Position numbers and translations under genes: made by a program
Assembly (NCBI GenBank): GCA_017546125.1
Contig: JAFYXO010000013.1
Location: forward strand, 97,647-141,992
Direction: 5' to 3'
Origin: Bacteroidales bacterium
GTDB taxonomy: Bacteria; Bacteroidota; Bacteroidia; Bacteroidales; UBA932
Length of the DNA stretch: 44,346 bases
Notes under the pieces: generated by a model
The model's input: the letters and a program-made list of their open reading frames with translations, nothing else
Told to the model about the DNA's origin: nothing
Database searches by the model: none
Shown: one piece after another, positions 34,192 to 41,622 of the stretch
Numbering within the stretch: the first letter of the stretch is position 1
Layout: the number at the start of each line of letters is the position of its first letter

Positions 34192-35013
34192 CTAAATGTT
34201 CCAGGTGGCGCAATTCAGTGCACCACCATCTTTAACGAGTTCCGAACTATAAGGTATGGGGTGACATTTGCACAGAGGGAAAAGAGCCTGGATCTGTGAC
34301 ATAGCTTCGTAATCATTCTCTTCATTCAGAGAAGGGATGAAAATGTGTTCTCCAAGATGTAGAAAATTGATATACGCCCAACTGTTTCTGGTATATTTGC
34401 TATAATGAAGCTCCTCTATTTCAAAATGATGCTCCAGTATATCCATTAATCTTTTCCGTAAATGTCTGTCAAAATCACAATAGTTATTGATTAGTACACG
34501 ATTGTGGCCCAGATACCTTACCATTCCGTCAGAATGACCATATTCTTCATATCTGTCCCAAGGTATTAAGACGATTTCAGCTTCAAGTAAACGGGATAGT
34601 TCATCCATAAGTTCACTTTTATGGTATGTAGGGTTTTCTCTTAGGATCTTGTCTGTAATCAATACTTTATCTCCACAGCTAATGACATTGCCTCCATCAA
34701 GAATAATCTTTGAAAATTCAACAGAGATATCTAGTGACCCCAATACTTCATTCATGTGAGGAATGTATTCAGGGAAATCTTTCAAATAGTCCGGGTTATA
34801 GCAGAAGCAAATAAACTTATCCTTACTTACCTGGACTGGCATAAAATCCCTGACCCATATATGAAGATCTGATTCGGTGTGGGGTATATACTCCCAACAA
34901 ACATCATAATTATCAAATGCTGTCAAAAGTCCGTAAGCAACTCTGGAGTACTTGCAGGATGAAGCCAACCCTTTAGAAATAAATACCTTATTAGTCTCAA
35001 AATGTGTAATCAT
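34192..35013 (-). CDS. Agmatine deiminase / Porphyromonas-type peptidylarginine deiminase family protein
   Basis: This 273-residue protein has the guanidino-modifying motifs in order: HIWVRDFMPVQ (Asp pair near the N-terminus), ILDGGNV (Gly-Gly-Asn), YGHSDGMVRYL (His-x-Asp) and DGGALNCATW (C-terminal nucleophile Cys). It is shorter than typical agmatine deiminase (about 350), closer to a minimal catalytic domain, and has no signal peptide. So it is likely cytoplasmic and may act on agmatine or another guanidine compound; substrate cannot be decided from sequence. The gene starts near a small dyad (GGTCA-TTAAC-TGACC, 35025-35039) that may lie in its promoter. Confidence 0.8.
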   Translation of the reverse strand: MITHFETNKVFISKGLASSCKYSRVAYGLLTAFDNYDVCWEYIPHTESDLHIWVRDFMPVQVSKDKFICFCYNPDYLKDFPEYIPHMNEVLGSLDISVEFSKIILDGGNVISCGDKVLITDKILRENPTYHKSELMDELSRLLEAEIVLIPWDRYEEYGHSDGMVRYLGHNRVLINNYCDFDRHLRKRLMDILEHHFEIEELHYSKYTRNSWAYINFLHLGEHIFIPSLNEENDYEAMSQIQALFPLCKCHPIPYSSELVKDGGALNCATWNI

Positions 35014-35111
35014 AGCTCTGCAAAGGTCATTAACTGACCGCAGAAAAAGAAATCTTTTCTGTTAACTTTTGTTAAAGTTTCAGAAATGAAGATTTTCCAG
35101 TGCAGCAATAA

Positions 35112-35144
35112 ACCCCTAATCAGAAATTATTACAAATTAGGGGT
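35112..35144. repeat. Stem-loop with 9-bp arms
   Basis: ACCCCTAAT (35112-35120) pairs perfectly with ATTAGGGGT (35136-35144) around a 15-nt AT-rich loop. There is no T-run on either side, so it is not a standard terminator. It stands at the upstream edge of the gene-poor stretch described next. Confidence 0.5.
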
Positions 35145-35167
35145 AAACTTACTGACTTATGCGACCA

Positions 35168-35664
35168 ATTAGGAAGTTAGACACCCGAATGGGTTCGGGG
35201 GTGACATGGTAAATCTCATCACTATAGAGCAAGTGAGCGTACACTTTGTAGCAGCTCTCGCCGGACCAGCGCACCCTTCCTTGCCGTATTTGCTGCGCAA
35301 ATACACTGCCTCCGCGGGTCGTCTGATGACGACTTGTTACCCTTTCGGTGGGAGTGAGCGTAGCGAACGCCTGAAGAACCTGATCTCTGCAGCCGGTATA
35401 TGGCAATTTGGAGATCTGAAAGCTAAATCATTGTGCGCACCAACCCTTCTTAGATGTGTCTTCAGTGAGGATGCACGCGCACAATCACACCCTGGAAGTC
35501 CGGACTGTGCGCGCTACTATGCCTTAGAAACCACTTTGGCGATGGTTCATGCGCACAGTCATTTCGCCGCGGGTGAAAAGTGCGGTAAAATGAATGCGGG
35601 AGTCGGATATATAGTGGAATGTCGGGATGTTATATTAGGTTATAGGTCAGTAAATCTCTGTTAA
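35168..35664 (+). other. Gene-poor, hairpin-rich element of unknown nature
   Basis: Between 35.17 and 35.56 kb a series of short inverted repeats follows one after another: 35181-35203 (ACACCCGAA with TTCGGGGGTG), GTATTTGC-TGC-GCAAATAC at 35286-35304, GTCGTC-TGAT-GACGAC at 35318-35333, GCGT/ACGC at 35358-35370, ATTGTGCGC/GCGCACAAT at 35430-35485 and GACTGTGCGC/GCGCACAGTC at 35503-35560. The region is GC-richer than its flanks and has no recognisable protein. It may be a structured RNA, a dispersed repeat or the remnant of a mobile element. Evidence for transcription is lacking; no clear TAnnTTTG box was seen. Confidence 0.5.
35206..35664 (+). CDS. Doubtful open frame of 152 codons
   Basis: An ATG-initiated frame spans most of the hairpin-rich element. 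Its product has no signal peptide, no membrane segment and no motif I recognise. It is unusually rich in Ala, Ser, Cys and Arg for this genome, and an 86-codon frame is open on the opposite strand (35149-35406). Frames like this are expected by chance in structured GC-rich sequence. A real small protein cannot be excluded. Confidence 0.25.
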   Translation: MVNLITIEQVSVHFVAALAGPAHPSLPYLLRKYTASAGRLMTTCYPFGGSERSERLKNLISAAGIWQFGDLKAKSLCAPTLLRCVFSEDARAQSHPGSPDCARYYALETTLAMVHAHSHFAAGEKCGKMNAGVGYIVECRDVILGYRSVNLC

Positions 35665-35684
35665 TCAGTGTGTTCCTGTACTTT

Positions 35685-35791
35685 AGGGTGGGTGATTTTA
35701 CCCACCCTCAGGTGTGGTAATGTGCTGAGGATTAGGAAGTTGTTGACGCAGATAAAGGAGGGGAATGAAGACACCCTAACAGGTCGGGTGT
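35685..35791. repeat. Two further stem-loops between the structured element and the tRNA
   Basis: AGGGTGGGT (35685-35693) pairs perfectly with ACCCACCCT (35700-35708) around GATTTT, and ACACCC (35771-35776) pairs with GGGTGT (35786-35791). Neither has a T-run. An 11-bp sequence, ATTAGGAAGTT, occurs both here (35731-35741) and at the start of the structured element (35168-35178), each time followed by an ACACCC hairpin. Confidence 0.5.
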
Positions 35792-35806
35792 GACGGGGGG
35801 GATATG

Positions 35807-35832
35807 AAAATACCCCGATGGTGGTCGGGGTA
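35807..35832 (-). terminator. Intrinsic terminator of the tRNA-Ala gene
   Basis: On the minus strand TACCCCGA-CCACCA-TCGGGGTA (35832 to 35811) is a perfect 8-bp stem followed by TTTTC. It lies 20 nt after the tRNA 3' end. Confidence 0.8.
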
Positions 35833-35851
35833 GTGGAGGGGAAGTGTTGTT

Positions 35852-35927
35852 TGGTGGAGTATATCGGACTCGAACCGATCACCTTTTGACTGCCAGTCAA
35901 ACGCTCTACCAGATGAGCTAATATCCC
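35852..35927 (-). tRNA. tRNA-Ala (GGC anticodon), CCA encoded
   Basis: The 76-nt sequence folds as a full cloverleaf: acceptor GGGATAT/ATACTCC, D-stem GCTC/GAGC, anticodon stem TTTGA/TCAAA with loop CTGGCAG (anticodon GGC), T-stem ATCGG/CCGAT with loop TTCGAGT, and an encoded ACCA end. The G3-U70 pair, the main alanine identity element, is present. The next pair is an A4-C69 mismatch. It is a single tRNA gene with its own terminator. Confidence 0.93.
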
Positions 35928-36063
35928 ATAATTTCAAGATGACTTCAGGGAGTGAGTCCCTTTTGCGGGTGCAAATATAGAAATTTCTTTACAATTTCAA
36001 ATGATGATAACGCAATGTCGTATCGAAAAATCGGAAGGAATCGGAGGGCTGATCTTTAAGCTT

Positions 36064-36882
36064 TTATAGAATGGCCTGACGGATAGGTAGCAGAGTCTTA
36101 ATCAGATTCTCGAGGAGGTCAAGACGGAGCATATTGGCACCATCCGATTTGGCCTGGGAAGGATCCGGATGTGTCTCCAGGAACAGGCCGTCGGCTCCTA
36201 CAGCTATAGATGCCTTGGCTATGGTGGAGATCATCTCTGGGCGCCCACCGGTGACACCTGAACTTTGGTTCGGCTCTTGAAGCGAATGGGTGATATCCAC
36301 CACGACAGGATAACCGAATGATTGCATGGTAGGGATCCCACGGAAATCTATAATCAGATCGGAATAACCGAACTGTGTACCACGATCAGTAAGGATAATA
36401 TTGGAGTTGCCGAAATGTTCCACTTTCTGGGCGGCAAACTTCATCGAATCCGGAGCAAGGAACTGTCCTTTTTTAATATTCACATACTTACCTGTCTTGG
36501 CAGCGGCCTCCAGCAGCTCAGTCTGACGGCAAAGGAAAGCAGGAATCTGAAGTATATCCACACCATAAGAGGCGGCAAGGGCTGCCTCTTCAGGATTATG
36601 TATGTCAGTGATAATGGGGAGGTGGAACTCCTCTTTTATCCCCTGAAGAATCTCAAGGCCGGCTTCATCGCCTATACCTGTAAATGAATCTACGCGGGAC
36701 CTGTTGGCTTTTCTGTAAGATGCCTTGAATACATAAGGGATAGAATATTTGTCGGCAATCTCAGCCACAGTAGATGCTATCTGACGGCAAATATCTTTAC
36801 CTTCGACCACACAAGGGCCGGCAAGGATAAAGAAATTGTCCTGATCGTAACTTTTCAAAAGGGGTAATTCCAATGCTTCCAT
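36064..36882 (-). CDS. kdsA: 3-deoxy-8-phosphooctulonate synthase (KDO-8-P synthase)
   Basis: KdsA condenses phosphoenolpyruvate with arabinose 5-phosphate to make the KDO precursor of lipopolysaccharide. This 272-residue protein has NFFILAGPCVVEG, YVFKASYRKANRSR, LPIITDIHNPEEA, ILQIPAFLCRQTELL, TDRGTQFGYSDLIIDF and VVVDITHSLQEPNQSSGVTGGRPE, covering the active site. The family's metal-dependent type has Cys in the early AGPC sequence; here it is also Cys. It lies 24 nt after rarA on the same strand, and a TAACTTTG box lies in that gap. Confidence 0.95.
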   Translation of the reverse strand: MEALELPLLKSYDQDNFFILAGPCVVEGKDICRQIASTVAEIADKYSIPYVFKASYRKANRSRVDSFTGIGDEAGLEILQGIKEEFHLPIITDIHNPEEAALAASYGVDILQIPAFLCRQTELLEAAAKTGKYVNIKKGQFLAPDSMKFAAQKVEHFGNSNIILTDRGTQFGYSDLIIDFRGIPTMQSFGYPVVVDITHSLQEPNQSSGVTGGRPEMISTIAKASIAVGADGLFLETHPDPSQAKSDGANMLRLDLLENLIKTLLPIRQAIL

Positions 36883-36887
36883 AGTGG

Positions 36888-36895
36888 CAAAGTTA
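36888..36895 (-). promoter_or_regulatory. TAnnTTTG box directly before kdsA
   Basis: On the minus strand this reads TAACTTTG and ends only 5 nt before the kdsA ATG. If used, transcription would begin at or within a base or two of the start codon, giving a leaderless or nearly leaderless message. No TTTG is found at the usual upstream spacing. Confidence 0.3.
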
Positions 36896-36906
36896 GTAAA
36901 AATAGG

Positions 36907-38193
36907 CTAGTATCCGTACTTCTTCCAATTCTTCTGGAGACGGGCACGGATCTCACGCTCTTTGGCGTTGTCGCCCGGTTCGTAGAATTTGGTGCCGGAT
37001 TTCCCTTCAGGGAGGAACTCCTGGTCTACAAAGTTCCCTTCGTATGAGTGGGCATACTTGTAGTCTTTGGCGTAGCCCAATTCCTCCATCAGTGAGGTGG
37101 GGGCATTGCGGAGGTGGAGTGGGACAGGGGAGTTGTCCCCTTTGCGGACCATCTCCAAGGCCTCATTTATGGCCATATATGCCGAATTGGACTTGGGGGA
37201 GGTGGCAAGATAGATGGCGCACTCCGCAAGGGGAATACGAGCCTCAGGCATACCGATTTTATGGACTGTCTCAAAGGTGGCCTGGGCCAACAGAAGGGCA
37301 TTCGGATTGGCAAGACCCACATCCTCTGAGGCGAGAATCAGCATTCTGCGGGCAATAAAGAGGGGATCCTCACCGCCGTCGAGCATCCTGGCCATCCAGT
37401 AAATGGCACCATTGGGGTCGGAGCCCCGCATACTCTTGATGAATGCAGAAATTATATCGTAGTGCTGCTCGCCGTTTTTATCATATATGGCAATGTTCTC
37501 CTGCAGACGCTCTGCCACAAGTTTGTCAGTGATGACAAGATTTTCCCCTTCAGAGATATCTGAGGTGATGATTTCCAGGATATTGAGGAGCTTTCGGGCA
37601 TCTCCGGAAGAGTAGCGGAAGAGGGCATCTTTTTCAAGAGCTTCGATGTTTTTGGTCTGCAGCACAGAGTCTTCAGTGAGGGCTCTTTGGAGCAATTTGT
37701 CCAAATCCTTGACCCCAAGACTTTTGAGGACATATACCTGGCAGCGGGAAAGCAAAGGGGTGATAACCTCAAAAGAGGGGTTTTCGGTGGTGGCACCGAT
37801 AAGGGTCACGGTACCGGTCTCCACAGCGCCCAGCAGGGCATCCTGCTGAGCCTTGGAGAAGCGGTGAATCTCGTCGATAAACAGTATCGGTGAGCCTTTC
37901 GAGAAGATGGAATTGGACTTCGCCTTATCAAAAATCTCACGCATATCCTTGACACCCGAACTGATGGCCGACAGCGTATAGAACTCGCGGTCCAGTTTGG
38001 TGGCGATAATCTGGGCCAGAGTTGTCTTGCCGACACCCGGAGGGCCCCAAAGGATGAAAGAGGAGATATTTCCTGTCTCAAGCATCCTTCTCAGAATCGC
38101 TTTTTCCCCGACAAGATGTTCCTGACCCACATATTGGTTAAGATTTCTGGGACGCATCCTCTCGGGGAGGGGGATATTATTACTATTTAACAT
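36907..38193 (-). CDS. rarA: Replication-associated recombination protein A (RarA/MgsA AAA+ ATPase)
   Basis: This 428-residue AAA+ protein has Walker A GPPGVGKTTLAQ, Walker B ILFIDEIHRFSKAQQDALL, the sensor sequence IGATTENPSFEV and a C-terminal tetramerisation/DNA-interaction domain (DGGEDPLFIARRMLILASEDVGLANP, then a YKYAHSYEGNFVDQEFLP end). RarA acts at stalled replication forks and single-strand/double-strand junctions. A longer reading from 38283 would add 30 residues of low quality, so I used the ATG at 38193, which leads into the conserved PLPERMRPRNL. It lies 23 nt downstream of the GH9 gene. Confidence 0.93.
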   Translation of the reverse strand: MLNSNNIPLPERMRPRNLNQYVGQEHLVGEKAILRRMLETGNISSFILWGPPGVGKTTLAQIIATKLDREFYTLSAISSGVKDMREIFDKAKSNSIFSKGSPILFIDEIHRFSKAQQDALLGAVETGTVTLIGATTENPSFEVITPLLSRCQVYVLKSLGVKDLDKLLQRALTEDSVLQTKNIEALEKDALFRYSSGDARKLLNILEIITSDISEGENLVITDKLVAERLQENIAIYDKNGEQHYDIISAFIKSMRGSDPNGAIYWMARMLDGGEDPLFIARRMLILASEDVGLANPNALLLAQATFETVHKIGMPEARIPLAECAIYLATSPKSNSAYMAINEALEMVRKGDNSPVPLHLRNAPTSLMEELGYAKDYKYAHSYEGNFVDQEFLPEGKSGTKFYEPGDNAKEREIRARLQKNWKKYGY

Positions 38194-38216
38194 AATATAA
38201 ATTGTGTAAATAATCT

Positions 38217-40025
38217 TTATTTCTTCCTGGCTGCCTGTTTTGCACCGTCTGACTGAAGTGATGACAGATAGTATGTCAGACAAGCTGTACCGTCCATTGT
38301 AGGCTCGTTGGTCGAATAATCGCCGATAGCGTCGTGGTATACCATCAGATCAGGTTGGAATCTTTCGTAGTCCTGACCAGGTGTATTTGGAATACCTTCC
38401 ATATTTACACCTTCAAGGTGTTTGAAGATGTTGAAATATACAGGACCGTCCACAAGACCACCAACTGTGGTGCCTCTACCTGCGTTAAGGTATGATGAGT
38501 GTGGCTGTACAGGGTAATCACCGTGTTTAGGCAGCTCTACCACCATACTTGTTCCCCAAGGGTTGCAGCCGAACAGCCAGTCACGAAGGCTTGCCTCCAT
38601 CTCTGCGTATGTGTTGTCACCTGTAAGTTCTCTGTAAAGACGGCATTGGGTAAGCATGGCTGTGGTGAGGTTGTTTGAGCACCAGATATAAGGGATACCG
38701 TGCATATATGGGCTCTCAACAGCTTTTTCCATTGTCCTTTCTATACCTGTGCGAAGGTTTCTTACAAACTCTTTTTTCACACGTTCATTGCCGAGCTTTG
38801 CCAGGTGGTAGTGACCCATATTCATAAATGGATACCATTGGTAGTGTCTGGCACTGTCTGCACCCATCCAAGGGGTTACAGGCTCTCTGCGGCCGTATTC
38901 GATAGCCTCATCGTAGTATTTTCTGATACCTGTGGTGATGAATAGCTCTACAGCACCTAGCTCCATATCGTCCACCCAGTTGTCCTCTTCATAGATGTAT
39001 GGAGAGATTACAGAAGCAGTCTGGCAGTTACCAGGTTTTTTAACACCCTCCTGATAAGCGGCGTCAGCTTTCGAGCCTATAAGCTTCGCAAATTCAGGGT
39101 AGAATGGTTCAAGAATTCTTGCACCCATTGCGAAGCACGATGCGAATTTGCCGGCTGTACTTGCAACACCCATGGTAGCGTTGATGAATTTGCCTCTGAT
39201 TTGAGGTTCGCCGCTGCAGAAATATACAGGTCTGCCAAGTCCGGGACCATATCCGTAATCCACTTTACACTCATTTGGAAGGCGCATTCCTGCGTGGTCG
39301 CGGTCGTCAGCGATCTGATTGTAAAGCTCGCCCGGCTCAGGGTTCATCTTATTGAGCCAGTCAAGGCCCCATTTGATCTCATCGATGATGTCAGGAAGAC
39401 CGTTGGCACCTTTGTGGCCGTTTGCGTCGTACTCATCTCCAAATGCTTCAGGATTTTGCTGGTATGCAAACATCATCTGATAGATGGCGTTGGCAGATGT
39501 GGTGGTGTATTGGAGATAGTCAGTAGCGTCGTGCCATCCTCCGGTAACATCGATATGCTCGCCGGTTTTGGTTGGGTGATAAAGGATGTAGCCGTCGTGT
39601 GTGTGGCAGCTGTCCTGAACATGTGGGTTGTAACCACAGCGCTGCTGACGCATATAGTTAAGCAGGAAGTCAGCTGTGCCGTCGTATACGGATGTGCTGA
39701 TAGGAAATACAGGTGATTTGGCCTTGCCTGCACGGATATAGTATTCTCCGCTCTTCTCGAAGTCTGTGAAGTTCAGGCGGTATGTGCTGTTCATCGAACC
39801 ATACTTGCCTGTAGATTGGACACTTTTAAGGACTTGTACCTTTTTGTCTGTCTTGGCGTCGACAAGCTCGAACTCAGTGATATCCACACCCTCTTCACTG
39901 ATGAATACAGCTACTTTGATAGATTCGGGGAGATATCCCAGCTGATTGATTCTGATCCATTGCCCTGCAAAGGCGAAGTATGCTCCGCAGAGCATCAAAA
40001 CGGTTACTAAAAATGCTTTTTTCAT
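38217..40025 (-). CDS. Glycoside hydrolase family 9 enzyme (endoglucanase-type), exported
   Basis: This 602-residue protein has a Sec signal peptide (about 1-20, cut after AFA), an N-terminal Ig-like CelD_N domain (about 22-110, starting IRINQLGYLPES) and a GH9 (alpha/alpha)6 catalytic domain. The catalytic base region DVTGGWHDATDY carries Asp166 and Asp169, and the proton-donor Glu574 is in DYSTNEPTMDGTA. HSSYLN (about 505-510) is also typical. GH9 enzymes hydrolyse beta-1,4-glucans such as cellulose or mixed-linkage glucan, and some act as exo-glucosidases. It is unexpected in a lysine fermenter. The short gap to rarA suggests co-transcription. Confidence 0.92.
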   Translation of the reverse strand: MKKAFLVTVLMLCGAYFAFAGQWIRINQLGYLPESIKVAVFISEEGVDITEFELVDAKTDKKVQVLKSVQSTGKYGSMNSTYRLNFTDFEKSGEYYIRAGKAKSPVFPISTSVYDGTADFLLNYMRQQRCGYNPHVQDSCHTHDGYILYHPTKTGEHIDVTGGWHDATDYLQYTTTSANAIYQMMFAYQQNPEAFGDEYDANGHKGANGLPDIIDEIKWGLDWLNKMNPEPGELYNQIADDRDHAGMRLPNECKVDYGYGPGLGRPVYFCSGEPQIRGKFINATMGVASTAGKFASCFAMGARILEPFYPEFAKLIGSKADAAYQEGVKKPGNCQTASVISPYIYEEDNWVDDMELGAVELFITTGIRKYYDEAIEYGRREPVTPWMGADSARHYQWYPFMNMGHYHLAKLGNERVKKEFVRNLRTGIERTMEKAVESPYMHGIPYIWCSNNLTTAMLTQCRLYRELTGDNTYAEMEASLRDWLFGCNPWGTSMVVELPKHGDYPVQPHSSYLNAGRGTTVGGLVDGPVYFNIFKHLEGVNMEGIPNTPGQDYERFQPDLMVYHDAIGDYSTNEPTMDGTACLTYYLSSLQSDGAKQAARKK

Positions 40026-40062
40026 ATTGTATCAATAATTTGTATCAACTTGTATCTTCCTC

Positions 40063-40070
40063 CAAAAATA
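40063..40070 (-). promoter_or_regulatory. Probable -7 element of the GH9 gene
   Basis: On the minus strand this reads TATTTTTG, a TAnnTTTG match 37 nt before the GH9 start. It faces the rlmD element at 40084-40091 across a 13-bp gap, so the two divergent promoters share the 85-bp spacer. No clear TTTG partner at 19 nt. Confidence 0.4.
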
Positions 40071-40083
40071 CTAATTATTTTGT

Positions 40084-40091
40084 TAATTTTG
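40084..40091 (+). promoter_or_regulatory. Probable -7 element of rlmD
   Basis: TAATTTTG matches TAnnTTTG, 19 nt before the rlmD start, so the leader would be about 13 nt. There is no clear TTTG box 19 nt upstream. Confidence 0.4.
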
Positions 40092-40110
40092 TCGGTCAAA
40101 TACCAATAAG

Positions 40111-41619
40111 ATGAGCAAAAAAGAGAAAGTTGTCTTGTACAATATTGAGATAGAATCTGTTGCGGCAGAGGGCAATTCCCTCGCCAGAGTGGATGGTAAA
40201 GTGCTTTTTGTCCCCCTATGCATCCCGGGTGATGTGGTGGACGTGAGGGTTCACAGGAAGAAAAGCGGATATATGGAGGGTGTTGCAATAAACATGGTGA
40301 AGCCTTCCCCATTGCGCGTAGCCCCTTTCTGCGACCATTACGGCACCTGCGGCGGCTGCAAATGGCAGATCCTCCCATACGACCAGCAGCTCCAGTTCAA
40401 GCAGCAGCAGGTGGTGGACCAATTGACCCGCATCGGGCATCTGGAACTACCTGAGATCGAGCCTATTCTCGGCTCAGAGAAGACCCGCGAATACCGCAAC
40501 AAGCTTGAGTTTACCTTCTCGGACCGCCGCTGGCTCTTCGAAGGGGAGAAGGCGGAGGAAATATTCTCCCCCCCTACCCAGCTCGACCCTGCAGACTATC
40601 CCAACGGGTTCCCACGTCATCTTCGCCTTGGCTACTCGAGTGTGAACAGCAAGCCTGAGGGATTCGGCCTCGGATTCCACATTGGCGGAGCATTTGACAA
40701 GGTGCTCGATATCAAAAAGTGCTACCTGCAGCCCGAGCCATCAAACCAGATACGCAATTTCGTCAGAGAATATGCAGTGGAGCACGGACTGAGCTTCTTT
40801 AACCTCAGGGAGCAAGTGGGACTCCTCCGCACATTGGTCGTAAGGACCAATACCAAAGGTGATGTGATGGTGACCCTTGCCTGCACCTCGCTTGGAGAGG
40901 CTGCAGAGGGGGAAAAGGCCCCTATCCTATTGCTCCTGGATGCCATGCTCGAGCGTTTCCCTCAGATCAAATCGCTCCACTACGTCATAAATACCAAAGG
41001 CAATGACTCTTTCGGAGACCTGCCGGTGATCAACTATGCTGGGGAGGATGCCATCTATGAGCAGATGGAGGATCTGAGCTTCAAAATCGGCCCAAAATCG
41101 TTCTATCAGACCAACTCCGAGCAGGCTTACCGCCTATACAGCGTAGTAAGGGAATTTGCTGATTTGAAGGGTGATGAGAAGGTGTATGACCTCTATACCG
41201 GCACCGGTACCATTGCGCAGTTCGTCTCGAAGAGGGCTGCCAGCGTGATAGGTATCGAGTATGTACCGGAGGCGATCGAAGATGCGAAGATCAATGCAGC
41301 CAACAACGGCATTACCAATTGTACATTCTACGCAGGGGATATGAAAGATATCCTCACTGCAGATTTTATAGCGCAGCACGGCGGTGCACCCGATGTGATC
41401 ATCCTTGACCCACCAAGGGCAGGTATCCATCCGGATGTGGCGCAGGTGATATTGGATGCAAATCCTGAGAAAATCGTATATGTAAGCTGCAATCCTGCCA
41501 CTCAGGCACGCGATTTGTCGATATTGTCCCAGAAGTATCGCATAACCAGGGTCCGTCCTGTGGACATGTTCCCTCATACGGTGCATATTGAAAATGTAGT
41601 GGCATTAGTTAGAAAATAG
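40111..41619 (+). CDS. rlmD: 23S rRNA (uracil-C5)-methyltransferase, RlmD/RumA type
   Basis: This 502-residue protein has an N-terminal TRAM domain (about 5-65), an iron-sulfur cysteine motif in CDHYGTCGGCKWQ with a further Cys in KKCYLQPE, and a SAM-dependent methyltransferase domain. In the latter, VYDLYTGTGTIAQFVS is the SAM-binding loop, and DVIILDPPRAGIHPD and VYVSCNPATQARDL (catalytic Cys) complete the active site. It would make m5U in 23S rRNA. A related TrmA-like specificity cannot be excluded. mnmE follows 3 nt later, so both RNA-modification genes are probably transcribed together. Confidence 0.9.
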   Translation: MSKKEKVVLYNIEIESVAAEGNSLARVDGKVLFVPLCIPGDVVDVRVHRKKSGYMEGVAINMVKPSPLRVAPFCDHYGTCGGCKWQILPYDQQLQFKQQQVVDQLTRIGHLELPEIEPILGSEKTREYRNKLEFTFSDRRWLFEGEKAEEIFSPPTQLDPADYPNGFPRHLRLGYSSVNSKPEGFGLGFHIGGAFDKVLDIKKCYLQPEPSNQIRNFVREYAVEHGLSFFNLREQVGLLRTLVVRTNTKGDVMVTLACTSLGEAAEGEKAPILLLLDAMLERFPQIKSLHYVINTKGNDSFGDLPVINYAGEDAIYEQMEDLSFKIGPKSFYQTNSEQAYRLYSVVREFADLKGDEKVYDLYTGTGTIAQFVSKRAASVIGIEYVPEAIEDAKINAANNGITNCTFYAGDMKDILTADFIAQHGGAPDVIILDPPRAGIHPDVAQVILDANPEKIVYVSCNPATQARDLSILSQKYRITRVRPVDMFPHTVHIENVVALVRK

Positions 41620-41622
41620 ATT

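Noticed and set aside
35685-35708. Terminator at the AGGGTGGGT/ACCCACCCT stem
   Set aside because: The stem is strong but no T-run follows on either strand, so it was listed only as a stem-loop.
38194-38283. 30-residue extension of RarA
   Set aside because: It runs into the end of the GH9 gene and has no similarity to the RarA start; the ATG at 38193 is followed by the conserved sequence.
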